Positions 1 to 11,089 of a stretch of DNA of 64,000 nt are shown in pieces. How positions within the stretch are numbered: the first letter of the stretch is position 1; each line of letters begins with the position of its first letter. The DNA is taken from NCBI GenBank assembly GCA_025617745.1, contig CM046858.1, positions 30,332,534-30,396,533 on the forward strand. Direction: 5' to 3'. A program made the translations under genes and the position numbers. This stretch comes from Heliocidaris erythrogramma. Lineage: Eukaryota; Echinodermata; Echinoidea; Camarodonta; Echinometridae. The notes beneath the pieces are model-generated. The model saw only the letters and a list, made by a program, of their open reading frames with translations. It made no database searches and was not told the DNA's origin.

Positions 1-1110
1 AAATATCCCCTTACGCCCATGTCACATTTTCCAAACTAATTTCGGTTACCAGTCGTCAAGATATACATTGTACTGGAAATAGTGCGGGGGCGAGCATATA
101 GGCCTATGCGGTTGGATGCTTAGACAAATTTCCAATACTACAATCGGAGGATAGAGAGAAATGTGGGGAAAAGCCTTTTTTGTATCTTCAGAACAGCAGG
201 ATCATGCGATCGACTGAAGAAACAATGAACACATAAGATTTTATTTTGTCTCCTTGGACGGGGAATTGATTAGGGAGATGTACTACTTGTCATAAGAGTG
301 TGGCATCCCCCTGGCCCCCTCCCCCCTCACGTCAGTGATTTTTGTTTGGGGGTTTCTTTCTTTTTTCTTCTAATATTTCTAATATTGGGCTATAGCCTAA
401 CATTCTGGAAGCTTGATTATTGATAATATCCAAGTCATATCAGGTTACCGTCATATCTGAAAAGTGAGAAAATTTTCATTACGCCAAAATCATCCAAATG
501 TTTGTGGTAAATTTTCTCAAAATGAAATAAAAAAATCGGAAGTCCATACCAGTAATATATTCAACGCCAGCAGTCCGGGCCGATCTTGACCCAGCCCCCT
601 ACCCTCATAGGCCTACACCTGATTTGCCAAGTCATCTGGCTAAGGAGTGTAAGCTTCTTGCTCTGACTGGGGAGGTGGAAGAGAGATCTCTCTTCTACCT
701 CCCTGCTCTGACCAAGGAGTTATGACAGAAGTCCTTGCTCTTTACATATAGCCCACACTTGTGAAATTTGTATTGCTGCTCTCCGTGGTTCACCTCGGCT
801 TCATAAATATTCTTTTCACCAGGTAGCTGCAGAATGCTCTTTTTCAAAGACAGTTTAGACTGGGCATGGACATCAATTTCTGTCAGCAAACGCCTCGCCC
901 TCCCCTCTTTCTTTCTCTCTCTCTCTACATACACATCCTTACTCTAACACGTTCACAAGCTTCCATCTAATCACGATGTTGGTTCAGGCAAGGAGTTATC
1001 AAGTGTTTTTTAGTTATAAATTTGGTTTAGTAAATAAATACACATAGATGCAGAATACATGAAATGAAGAATAAAATTAATGCAAGAAGGTAGGCCTACC
1101 CATGCACTTA
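1..1110. other. Gene-free stretch
   Basis: I see no gene here. The ORFs are short and lack any family resemblance. The stretch has CT-rich patches (about 660-720 and 895-930) and a C-rich patch near 305-330. Nothing indicates an RNA gene or an element boundary. Confidence 0.6.
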
Positions 1111-1114
1111 TCTA

Positions 1115-1415
1115 GGGGAGGGGGTGTCCAAACACCCCCTTTGACGAAAGGGGCATTTTTAGGTGGTCGAACACCCCCTTTTTGTGTTATTGTAAGTCGG
1201 CACACGCCTTTTTGATGTTAAAAACGCCGCCTTAGAATTCCTGTTAACTTTTTTTAACACATATTGGATAATTTGAAAGTAACCCCCAAATAATGTTACT
1301 TTTTTTTCTTTTTGTTTGGCTTGTCAGAGATTTTTTGGAGTAAAAAGACCCCCAAAATACTGATATATACACCCACCCCCCTCCCCTTTTAACAAATCCT
1401 GGGTACGGCACTTGG
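1115..1415. repeat. Dispersed repeat fragment with C/G runs
   Basis: The stretch opens with a G-run and repeated accccc words and ends in tcctgggtacggcactt. The phrase 'gtacccagg' next to C/G runs is typical of the ends of non-autonomous hAT-like elements. No target duplication was found, so the limits are approximate. Confidence 0.35.
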
Positions 1416-1420
1416 CCTAC

Positions 1421-2250
1421 TAATATTTCAAAATTCACTTTGGGATTGTGTTCACTCTTCACTATTCTCCCTCTCTCTCAATATCTCCATCGCTGCGTTC
1501 TCCCTCATCCTCTTCTCATGATTTGTTTCTCCATCCTTTCCTTCCTTTCTCTCAATGGCTTGCTAAGTTGTTTTTACCGTTTTTTTTGCACCTCTCCATT
1601 TTCTCCTCTCTTATTCCCTCTCCTTTCTGACCCTTCACAAGAAAAGGAAGTTCAAATTAAAGGAAAAAGTTCATTTTTTGTTTCAATAAGGGTATATTCA
1701 AATTACAATACAACAGAAATTACAGACTAACTGGTTCGGACCATTATGTGGCTCTGTATTGTTGGTAAGGGTAGGGATTTTTCAAGAAGGATATTATCAG
1801 TGGCAAAGGATGTATCAACATTTTAAATAATATATCTGGACATAATATTTCTTGGCAGCAACAAGTGCTGAAGACAACATGCAAGTTGTCTTTAACACTT
1901 TTCCTAAAGATTCAGGAAAGGGGGGGGGGGGGCACAAGTTACACCCACTCATCCTATTACCACCATCACACCACCAAACCGACCAGTTCTTTGCCATTCA
2001 GGGTAATTTTGTTCTGGGTCTTGTGTCGGTCTTATTAGTGTGATTGAGGTATTAGGAAGATGGACAAGGAAAAAAGCCATCAATTGATAAATGTTAAAAA
2101 AAAAAAAAAAAAAAGAGGCAAATTTCATTTTCTCTACATGTACAGGAATTCATTGCTACTGAATTGCCATTCACAATAATAAAATTCCATTTCTACTCTA
2201 TAAAAAAGAGTCACAGCAAAATTGAATTAAGTTTAAATCACATTTCGATG
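1421..2250. other. Gene-free stretch with simple sequence
   Basis: A CT-rich tract (about 1455-1630) makes overlapping short plus-strand ORFs that I read as compositional shadows. A G12 run lies near 1920 and an A-run near 2095-2114. No gene or element is supported. Confidence 0.5.
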
Positions 2251-2256
2251 GAGAAC

Positions 2257-2488
2257 AAGAGCCCCAGGGGGCATGAAGCTCACCTGACGTGGATCAATTC
2301 ACATCTGGTGCAGGGGCCCCTATAAGGCCACCCAGAAAAATTTCATGAACAACTTTCATTCTTCATGTATAGAGGTATCTCTATACACAATACCAAGTCT
2401 GAGCTTCCTACCAAGTTCGGTTAAATTCCAATCATTGGTTTTGGAGAAGAAGCTGAAAATGTAACAAGTTTATGGCTGGCGGACAACT

Positions 2489-2522
<34 letters not shown>

Positions 2523-2880
2523 AGTATGTTACCCCCACAGACCCCCTATAGGGCCACCCAGAAAAAAATCATGAACAACTTTCATTTTTCGTCTATAGAG
2601 GTATCTCCATACACAATACCAAGTCTGAGCTATTCCTGATTCTTGAGAAGAAGATGTTTGAAATTTAAATAGCTTTTACAATCAGGGGCTCTCCCCCAGG
2701 GTAGCAACTTTGGGTCCCCTAACCCTAAGGATGATTCCTACCAAGTTTGGTTGAATTCCGATCATGTATTTTGGAGAAGAACATGAAAATGTAAAAAGTT
2801 AACGGACGACGCACGACGGACGACGGACAAATTTCCATCGCAATAGCTCACTCAAGCCTTAGGCTCAGGTGATCTAACAA
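2257..2880. mobile_element. MITE-like element with internal duplication
   Basis: The outer ends form a short inverted repeat: agctcacctga at 2277 and tcaggtgatct at 2865. Inside, a ~110-bp block is present twice in direct orientation (about 2311-2425 and 2530-2640; both contain aggccacccagaaaaa and atacacaataccaagtctgagc). A C29 run lies between them at 2491-2519. Before the right end is a gacgacggacgacgg stretch. This is the structure of a widespread non-autonomous repeat of marine invertebrates. It has no coding capacity and the superfamily is not resolved. Confidence 0.6.
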
Positions 2881-3319
2881 GAAAAGTCCAGGCCGGTCCA
2901 CTCTTTGATATCGTCTTCCCATCTTTTCTTCTGTCTTCCTCTTTTTCTTCCACCTTTCACTGTGCCTTGCAGGATGGTTTTTGCAAGACCCGAAGAATGT
3001 GAAACATGACATATCATTTCAGTTTGCGCTTTTTCACGGTCATGAGGAGTTCTTCGTATGGCCCAATTGCTTGGCGGATGATGGTGCGGACCGTCTCGTT
3101 GGTTATGTGGTCTTTATATGAGATTTTACAGAAGCATCTCATTTCCATTGCTTGAATTCGCCTCTGGAGGTCTGCTTTGAGTGTCCAGGATTCCCAGGCC
3201 AACAGGTAGATGGATAGGACGAGTGATCTCATCAATCGTATCTTGGAACTGAGCAAGACCAGGAAGTCTAACACCATAACTAAGCTGACAGTGGCAGGGA
3301 ATCCAATCAGCACATACAA
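2881..3319 (-). pseudogene. LINE reverse transcriptase C-terminal fragment
   Basis: On the minus strand, 3319-3014 reads as the tail of a non-LTR retrotransposon ORF2. It has the ESWTLKADLQRRIQAMEMRC and ISYKDHITNETVR segments that follow the RT domain in RTE-like elements. After a stop near 3014 and a frame change, the match resumes in another frame at about 2970-2885 (GLAKTILQGTVKGG and KKRWEDDIKEWTG), the usual end of these proteins. The catalytic RT core is absent. This is a 5'-truncated, frameshifted relic of about 440 bp abutting the MITE-like element at 2880. Confidence 0.8.
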
Positions 3320-3960
3320 CAGTTTGGTGGTGCTGTAATAAAAGAAAAGATAGTTTAAAAAAAATGAATTAGAATTTCAATGAAATAGAATTTTTCTTCT
3401 TTTGTGAAAAGGCCATGGCCTGAATTCATGAATACTTCTGTAAGGGTATTACAAGCAACGTACATGGCCTCATGCCCAATCATAAATGGCAATACAGGCG
3501 ACGCTTATTTTAAACCATAGTTTAGACCATGGGTTTACCCTCCTTTGTGAATTGTGGCCAATGTGTTTCTTAACAAGGTGTCAAGCTTTTCATAACACTT
3601 TTTTGGTCATGAACTGAAATGGAAACTGTCCTAAAGTGAAATATGCCAGTGTTGCGAACACAACATGCACTGGTCTACATGATGGTAGAGGTACCTTTTA
3701 AAAATATTCTAGTAATTTACACAACAACACCTCGTGTAAAACTAACGTGCAAACAAATCAGACATGAACTAACAACTGCCTACAAAAAAATTACTTATAC
3801 TAACAAAAATCTCTATATCTGTAATACAGAATCCCATAAATTATTCATCATAAGAATATAAAATGTAAAGTAAATCCATCCTTTATCCACAAATATTTCT
3901 TTCATCATTCATCAAGACAAATTTACAAAATCTATAGGAATGCAGATATAAATATAAATT
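3320..3960. other. Gene-free stretch
   Basis: The sequence is AT-rich with one short ORF (3643-3861) that has no recognisable features. I see no element ends. Confidence 0.5.
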
Positions 3961-3965
3961 TGTCA

Positions 3966-4258
3966 ACCGGGGCGTCGCTAGCGGCAAATGCGCCACCTCT
4001 GTTGGCAACAAAAAAAAGAGGGGGGGGGGGAAGAGTGAGGGAAGAGGAAATATAGGGTAAAAAAGGAAAGGAAGGGAAAGGAAAATAAACACTAAAAAGA
4101 AGGAAAGGAAGGGAAGAGAAAGAAGGAAAAACTGGTCAAATTTTTTTGCTCGCTCGCTCAAGTCGCTCGCAAAAACATTGAGATGTTAATCTTTGGGCAA
4201 ATGGCTGCCCCCTGGGATTGTCAAAGTTTAGATGGTCACATTCGGGCAGCGAAGTGCT
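3966..4258 (-). repeat. hAT-like dispersed repeat, truncated copy
   Basis: It begins ggggcgtcgctag, a form common at hAT-type ends, and contains a purine-rich insert (4010-4135) and gctcgctcgctc words. The 4140-4215 part is similar, in the same orientation, to 5165-5245. It is a truncated member of the same family. Confidence 0.4.
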
Positions 4259-4270
4259 AGTATACATGTA

Positions 4271-5090
4271 TATGGGTCTGTTCACAAAGTTGGGGCACCA
4301 AACCTTGACATTTTATCGTAAAAACATTGTAGTTTTAACACTATGACTTACACCATTAAGTTGTTTTATATGAATGTACTTGGTGCCTCCAGGAAGCTTT
4401 TGAAGAACACAGACAAATTGTTTTGAGGGGCATTTTCAAAATATTGACAAAAATATACTGGTGTTCCATGTTACATCCACAACCACCTTTTTTTAGATTA
4501 CCAGCATATCTACATGCATGATACCTTTATTACAAAGATAAATCCTATTAGTAATGGGTACATTGTGTTATGGTGCTGACTTAATGAAGCAAAACTTTTA
4601 ACAAAAGAATAAATATCTTCCCTGAGTTTATCATGAATGTTGTGGGTGTAACGGTTTCCAATCAAATGTCAAGTTGTCAAGTTGTGGATGAACGGGACAC
4701 CAAAGAATATCTGCAACTTTCATCAATAACTCTTGAAGTCAGTATATACTCTCATTGCAGTTGTTGTTGCATTGAATTAAATAGAGAACCTAAAGTAACC
4801 AGGCAAATATTTATCATCAAGAGCATTATGGATGTGCCGTTATGTCTCAAAATAAGACTTTGCGGATGTAACACGGACACAATGTCCGGTTACATCCACA
4901 CGCTGGTTTTTCATAATTATTTCCAAAATACATTGTGGAACAACATGTATATGTTTCTCAGATGCTTTTTATTTTCACCAGAGATAGAACGGCCAAGTAA
5001 GAAAATTCTAACTAGACTTTTTCATCAAATTACAGGGGATTAAAGAAAAAAATGTCTCAAAAGGTGCCCAACTTTGTGAACAGACCCATA
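4271..5090. mobile_element. Terminal-inverted-repeat element, ~820 bp
   Basis: The ends are ~29-bp inverted repeats: tatgggtctgttcacaaag at 4271 and ctttgtgaacagacccata at 5072-5090, continuing inward to a ggcacc/ggtgcc pair with one extra G on the left. Inside, the phrase ggttacatccaca recurs. One 136-codon ORF (4633-5043, plus) has no family resemblance and is probably fortuitous. The element appears to sit inside the older gggcgtcgctag-type repeat. No target duplication is clear. Confidence 0.7.
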
Positions 5091-5164
5091 TCCACATATT
5101 GAAGAAGAAAGGTTCCAGGATAATTACATAACTTATGTAAGTTAACTTCAGTAATTTTCACCTA

Positions 5165-5361
5165 AAAAAAGTTCAAAAAAATTTTGTCTGACTCGCTTCG
5201 CTCTCTGGCAAAATATTTAGAAATTGAAAAGCTGATATTTGGGCAAAAGGGGAGAGGGATTAGGGTGCAGCAGTTTTGTTGGCAAAAATGGGTATCGCAT
5301 CCATTTGTTGGCAAATTTGGGTGTCACAATCCCATTCAAAATGTTCTAGCAACGCCCCTGT
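5165..5361 (-). repeat. hAT-like dispersed repeat, second copy
   Basis: It ends in aacgcccctg, the complement of the caggggcgt start seen at 20,079. Internal words (gttggcaaa, ggtgtcac, cattcaaaatgttctag) match 20,080-20,150 in inverse orientation. It is a short member of that family with no coding capacity. Confidence 0.5.
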
Positions 5362-6635
5362 TAGTCAAGCTCTTGCATGACAAAAACTTTAATGGAATAG
5401 ACCCGAGTGGCAATAAACCAGCTTAATTTTATTTTTATTATACTTCATTTCTTTATTTTTTACATGTAGACCCTACTACTCCAAATACAAAATTGTTCTT
5501 TGTTTCATTCCTGTTCTATAATTGCACATCTCTCAAGTAAACATGGAAGGTGACGAAAGAGGATATTTACCTGTAGGTGAGTGTAGATCTATTTGCATGT
5601 TTCTGGCATGACTGTGTCTGCTCCATCATCAAATAAGAGATGCATGCATCTGTAAGCAAAATAGAATGACTAGTCAAATGTATCCATAACAGACTATCAA
5701 ACCGTTTTCTTAGACGAGTATATGGATCTGAATGAAGACTGAAAATAAGAGTTTGTCGATATCTACTGAATCATATACATGTACCTGTGAACAGCCCACA
5801 CCTCCATGTCCTATTGCATATCCACTTATCCAGGAGAGTATTAAAAAACATTTTAAAAATAAAATTCAGTAGTATGAAGGGGTGGGTCCATATAACTGAA
5901 GTTTGCCATTGGATTTCTCCAAAAATAATATGCATGGAATAGCACTAACCAAGATAAAATATTTATTCATGCTTATGCCCAACATACATTGCGATTTCCC
6001 GAATATTGAATGCAAAATTTTTAAAATTTACAGATCAGATCTACCAGTAGTTGGAAACTATCTGTCCGGACACCCAACATAGGTATACTTAGTGATAAGG
6101 ATTTCTCATTCTCATTGATAAGAACTGTCACATATAAATCCTATATAAATCAAGATTTTGAACTGCTAAGAAAACAATGCAATTACTCAATGGCATGATT
6201 GGTATGTAATATTCCACCAGATTGGAAAAGCGGCAAGAAGAAGATTCAAAATTCCTGGAAAGAGCAGAGTGAATCTAAGTGTTTATTTTTTTCAAATCTG
6301 GAAGAAAGAAACAGATTTAACGACCCCGGGGGGGGGGGGGGGGGGGGGGGGAGTACTCAGTATATACATGTACATGCAGTGTGTGGTGGGTATGTGCCGC
6401 CCAGAAGGCCCCCATTTTTACACTAAAGTTTTCGTTCCAAAGCATACCATTTTTTTCTTGAGAAAAAAAGAAAAAACATTCCAAAGCAACGTTTTTTTTC
6501 TTCATTTTGTCGTTCTCGTCGTTCTGGCATGTCTCGGCCTTGCCCGTTTCGCTTCAAAGACAACATAGAATAGACGTGCCATCACATCAGCAAGCAATGG
6601 TCATATTGACCATTAGAATCATATACATGTGTGGG
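5362..6635. other. Gene-free stretch with a long G tract
   Basis: No gene is seen. The notable object is a G24 run at 6328-6351, which creates artefactual glycine/proline-rich ORFs in several frames. The rest is AT-rich single-copy-looking DNA. Confidence 0.5.
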
Positions 6636-6638
6636 TAT

Positions 6639-7230
6639 CCGGTCAAAACGTCCCCGCGTCAAAACGTCCCCGCCTTGCTACGACCAAAACGTCCCCGGGT
6701 AGCGTACCAAAACGTCCCCGTGTAGCGTACCAAAACGTCCCCGCCCTTTTCCCCCGCTCTGCCTCTGGCTCAATTTTTGCGTCATTCGCTCTTTCTATAG
6801 TCAGTTGGTAGACTGCTTACTCTTATTTTTTTTCTTCTGCAAAGTATAACTATATAAAGCTTGACTCACGAGTGAACTTGCTTTAAAACCCCTAAAACCG
6901 TGTGCATGCCTCCACAAAACTGGAAAACTCGGCCACACATGCGCACATTGCACCGGGTAACCTCGCCAATATGCTCAATTAATAACAAGCTTGATGATTT
7001 TCATGCCGTGAATGCAGCGGTAATTCAGTCGTGTGGTGGATGGTAAATGACACAAAACTATTCTTGTTGGTTAAAGATTTCATTTACTTCAAAATATGAT
7101 GTAATAACGGTGAGAATTCGACATATTTTTTAACAAAACAGCCCGGGGACGTTTTGACCCGAGGACGTTTTGACCCGGGGACGTTTTGGTATCACCCGAG
7201 GACGTTTTGACGCGGGGACGTTTTGACTGG
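6639..7230. mobile_element. Inverted-repeat element with clustered aaaacgtcccc motifs
   Basis: Five copies of aaaacgtcccc lie on the plus strand at 6645, 6661, 6686, 6709 and 6732. Five complementary copies (gggg/gaggacgtttt) lie at about 7145, 7162, 7177, 7199 and 7214. The outermost pairs form terminal inverted repeats: ccggtcaaaacgtccccgcg on the left matches the complement of cgcggggacgttttgactgg on the right. TA lies just outside both ends (6636-6637 and 7231-7232), with one extra T on the left. Clustered subterminal motifs in mirrored orientation are typical of transposase-binding ends. The interior (about 6750-7130) shows no gene. Confidence 0.75.
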
Positions 7231-7529
7231 TAAAGCCATGTGTGTATACTGGGTATTGGGGATACAGATGTAATTTTGTTTGAAATTGATGTTTTTGTGG
7301 GCAAACTGATACTTAAGTATCATTCTTTAGATTTTAAGTTATCAGTTCGTTAAGATACAAAATGTAGAAAGTTATAAAAACTTACATTTACAGCCCTCTT
7401 TTTGGTACTTGTAACCCACACCTCCATACGGATGACGACTGCTCTCAATAATGTTGCGCACTAGTGAGGCCGCTCTACATGGTTACGCACCGTAGATACG
7501 TACGCAGAATGTTACGCACACAAGCTATT

Positions 7530-7640
7530 CTACGAAGACCTGGAAGGGCCAAACTGACGACGTACAAAAATAAAAAATATTACGTACGACGTACGTAGTA
7601 ATTATTACGTAGTCAGTTTGGCCCTTTCAGGTCTTCGTAG
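7530..7640. mobile_element. Short hairpin MITE
   Basis: The two ~36-bp arms are inverted repeats: ctacgaagacctgg at 7530 and its mirror near 7627-7640, continuing through gggccaaactga. They surround a ~40-bp loop rich in tacgtac. The whole unit can fold on itself. No target duplication was determined. Confidence 0.65.
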
Positions 7641-8150
7641 GAGATCGACGAACCCATCGCGCCTGTACTACTACGAGCGCTGAGGGCTCCCTTCATCATA
7701 ATCGTGAAAAATACAAACTGGATGCTGACGGACAGTCTCGATAGCAGTTATCGACAAAAAGGACCCCAAATTTCAGGAAACCCTCTTCAAAGGTCACAAA
7801 ACAACCTGGTAAGTTTTAATCATCTATTATTCAATATAATTCTTTGGATGTAAGTAAACTGCAATATATGATATTCAATTAAATATAGCCAAAAATGCAC
7901 AGTGATGCAGTTTAGGTATGGGATGTGTGTTGGCTGCGTTACTACACAGTCGGCAATGGCGTGTACCTATGAGTGCGTGCCACGGCACACTGCGTATTAA
8001 GCGAATGCATGGGAGCTTGTGTGTGGGTACCAGGTAGCTGTACGAGCTCCTTGGCTTATCAATCTGGTACTTGCCTATGGAGCTGTACATGGGATCCATA
8101 TACCTTGTGTGTTGGAAGGCATCACCCCAAAAAACTACATCTAAATATCA
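7641..8150. other. Gene-free stretch with a direct-repeat word
   Basis: No gene is supported. The phrase ccttggcttatcaatctggt at about 8050 recurs near 8653, so this flank and 8640-8700 are copies of the same repeat on either side of the hairpin element at 8151-8553. Confidence 0.45.
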
Positions 8151-8553
8151 CCATTTCTCACATAATTTGACCCATGCAACCCACCCTCGGAATTTGCTAT
8201 AGGGGTTACCTTCCAGGATCAACTAAGATTGTAAAAATTGAATGACTAAAAAAGGGGGAAAAAAGACTAAAATCGACAGATTTTTTTACCTTGCATTTGT
8301 AACGTATATATATATATGGGACACACAAACCTTTAAATACCTTGCATGGGTAGTCCCATATAACTTACATCATGTGCAAGTAAAAAAAAACCTGATCACA
8401 CCTGCCAGTTTTGTGTTGTTTTTTTTTTTGTCAATCAATTTTTACAACCTTAGTTGATCCTGGAGTTGAAGGTAACCCCTTTAGCAAACTCTGACTCTGA
8501 GGCCTGGCTGAGGATGGTTTGCATGACAGTGACTCACAGTATGTGAGAAATGG
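8151..8553. mobile_element. Hairpin MITE, ~400 bp
   Basis: The arms of about 90 bp are inverted copies. The left arm (8151-8241) runs from ccatttctcacata through aggggttacctt and gatcaactaag. The right arm (about 8434-8553) holds the complement in mirrored order. The right arm has ~20 bp not in the left (a ctgactctgaggcc segment). The loop holds a short AT microsatellite and no gene. Confidence 0.65.
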
Positions 8554-9262
8554 CAATATTTATTTTAGATCTATTTTTTTTTTTGGGGGGGGGGGGGGGT
8601 TGATATCTCATTATCTGCCTCCACACACGGTATGGATCCTACCTATATTATGAGCTCCTTGGCTTATCAATCTGGTACTAGTACTAGTAGTACTGGCCTA
8701 CGGAGCCATGGTATCCAACTGTGAGTGGAGTCGGAGGCACATATCAACAAAAACAAGATCTAACAATAACATGTAACAACTAACATGTCATGCATGTCTA
8801 AATGAATTATAATCATTTCTCACATACTTGCGAGCCATGCAAACCAGACATTTTATTCACAAGCCTCAAAATGTTGTTTTTCACGTCAAAAACTCCCGAA
8901 CTGCGTGTAAATGAATATTTGAATAAGTGCGCAGACATGGGATTGGGAACCATGCAAGATTGTTTATAATTATATTCAAATCAATGTTGAATTACTTGAA
9001 ATGTCATGACAAGACCACCGTTTCTTGTGAAAATGGCATTGTCCTTGCTCTAATTTTGATGCAATTTTTTTTCAAACTTACTCTTTAGAATATCAGGAAT
9101 AAAATAAAATAAATCTTTAGAGGAATAGTAAAGAAATTCTTGTTCATTTTTCCCGTCAAAACCTTAGGTGCGCAGACCTAGCGCTCCCCATACAGCTGCG
9201 GAGGCCAGTAGGCAGTACCACTGTCACTATACCAGATTGATCAGACAAGGAGCTCGGCGTAC
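8554..9262. other. Gene-free stretch
   Basis: The stretch holds a T-run then a G-run (about 8575-8600), the second copy of the ctccttggcttatcaatctg repeat with a small actagt iteration (8670-8690), and no supported gene. Confidence 0.45.
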
Positions 9263-9312
9263 AGTAAATAGTCCATGGGCCAGAAACCGAAAAGGTCCCC
9301 CCCCCTTAGGCA

Positions 9313-10860
9313 CAATTTTAAATGATGTTTTTCTGTTAGCTAGGACCCTCAGCTATCAGAATCTGCTTGTTTGCCATAAAGTTGGTGGTGGGTGTGGCCA
9401 CCAGGGCCGTTACCATGGTAACGGATCAAGAAAAATATGAATTTTAGGAAAAGTCATATAATTCCAATTCACGAATCTAAAAATACTTGGTAAGCATCAT
9501 AATATATGTATTTTAAGGTGCCCAATCGATTGCAACCATAATCAGAGCCATTTAAAGTCATGGGCGTGTCCAAAAATGGCCGTTACTATGGAAACGGTAC
9601 CATAAAAAGCCGGGTTTTTTTACAACTTTCCAAATTTATAAATATGAAATAGCCAAAAAGGTGTATGCACAAGCCTAAAGTATGTTTTTCTATTAGCTAG
9701 GACCCTCAGCTATCATAATCTGCCTATTTCATGTACAGTTGGTGGTGGGTGTGGCCTGTAGGACCGTTACTATGGTAACACACCAAAAATACTGGATTCT
9801 TAGAAAATACTGCATCTTTGTAATTCAATAGCTATAAAATATATGGTAAGTATCCCATTATGTGTATTTCAAGCTGGCTGATAGATTGCAATCACAATCT
9901 GAGCCATTTAAAGTCATGGGCGTGTCAAAAAAGGCCGTTGCTATGGAAACGGTCCAACAAAAAGCTGATATTTGTGAAAAAATCTATAACTAACCATTAC
10001 AAAATAGAAAGAAAAAAATGTCTGCACAGTCTTTGATAATTTTTTTATATTAGTTGTGACCCTCAGCTATCATAATTTGCTTGTTTGACATCAAAGTGGT
10101 GGTGGGCGTGGCCGCTAGGGCCGTTACCATGGTAACACATAGCGAAACACTGGAATTTAGAAAATACCGTATATTTGTCATTTAGCGGCATAAAATATAT
10201 GGTAAGGCCTCTAATATATGTATTTCAAGCTGTCCTACTGATTCCAACCACAATCTGAGTCATTTGAAGTCATGGGCGTGTCAAAAAGGGCCGTTGCTAT
10301 GGAAACGGTCCCACAAAATGCTGCTATTTGTGGAAAATATCTATGATTTATCAATACAAAAAAGGAAACAACTGTCTCCACAAACATAAATCATGTTTTT
10401 TCTGTTTGCTAGGACCTTCAGCCCTCATATTCTTCCTATTTTACATAAAGTTGGTAGTGGGCGTGTCCACTAGGGTTGTTACCATGGTAACACACCAAGG
10501 AATTGAATTTTAGAAAATACTATATATCTGTAATTCAACATCACAAAAACAAATTGTACCCATATAACTATATGTATTTTGGGGTGCCCGTTTGATTGCA
10601 AGTAGAATCAGAGTCATTGGAAGTCACCGTCATGTCAAAACATGGCTGTTGCTATGGAAACAATATGATAAAAATTGAATATTTCAACACAAAACAAAGA
10701 ACAAGTAGTATATACAGCTTAAAATGCTGTTTATCTGTCAGCTAGGACCCTCAGCTATCATAATCGAAAGCTTCCTAGTAGCCACAAAGTTGGTTATGGG
10801 TGAGACTGTCAAGGTAGCTACCATGGTAAGGCACCAAAAAACAGAGTTTTAGAATAATAG
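9313..10860 (+). repeat. Left array of ~356-bp units
   Basis: About four and a half tandem units, with starts spaced 357, 357, 355 and 333 bp. Each unit holds two palindromes, at 9409, 9582, 9766, 9937, 10123, 10293, 10478 and 10648. Their spacing alternates between 170-173 and 184-186 bp. The first palindrome follows a gggcgtggcc phrase and the second follows tcatgggcgtgtc. The fifth unit is decayed, and a SINE lies just beyond it. Confidence 0.85.
9407..9424. promoter_or_regulatory. Perfect X-box (RFX/EF-C type) palindrome
   Basis: The sequence CCGTTACCATGGTAACGG is a perfect 18-bp palindrome. Its core fits the RFX-family X-box form GTNRCC-N2-RGYAAC. It is the best of about eight in the left array. 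The match is seen in the sequence; binding by an RFX protein is inferred. Confidence 0.6.
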
Positions 10861-10884
10861 ATAATAATAGAAAATTGATTTTAC

Positions 10885-11085
10885 TTACCCAGGATAAGCA
10901 CATCAGTAATATTACTGCCCTGCAACTATCATTGCCTTGTACACATTTCATACATCTGGGTCAAGCAAAACAAATGTGGGCAAAACACCTTGCGCAGGGA
11001 TGTAAGCACCGATCAAGGATCGAATCCAAGAGCTCTCGTATGAGAGTGAAAGGTCTTCACCAATATACCACAGTGCTTCCACCAT
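10885..11085 (-). mobile_element. tRNA-derived SINE
   Basis: Read on the minus strand from about 11,083, it has a box A-like tggtatattggtga (11057-11070) and a box B-like ggattcgatcc (11018-11028), ~35 bp apart as in tRNA promoters. A ~130-bp body follows. It cannot fold as a working tRNA gene because the acceptor stem is not complementary. It sits at the inner end of the left X-box array. Confidence 0.65.
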
Positions 11086-11089
11086 GTAT

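Noticed and set aside
1440..1730. Two overlapping plus-strand ORFs of 60-96 codons
   Set aside because: They arise from a CT-rich tract, with leucine/serine/proline bias and no start context or family match.
3014..3319. Membrane protein gene on the minus strand
   Set aside because: The hydrophobic start is part of a LINE ORF2 tail; the downstream motifs identify it clearly.
4633..5043. 136-codon ORF as a gene
   Set aside because: It lies wholly inside a TIR element, has no recognisable motif, and contains the element's own repeated words.
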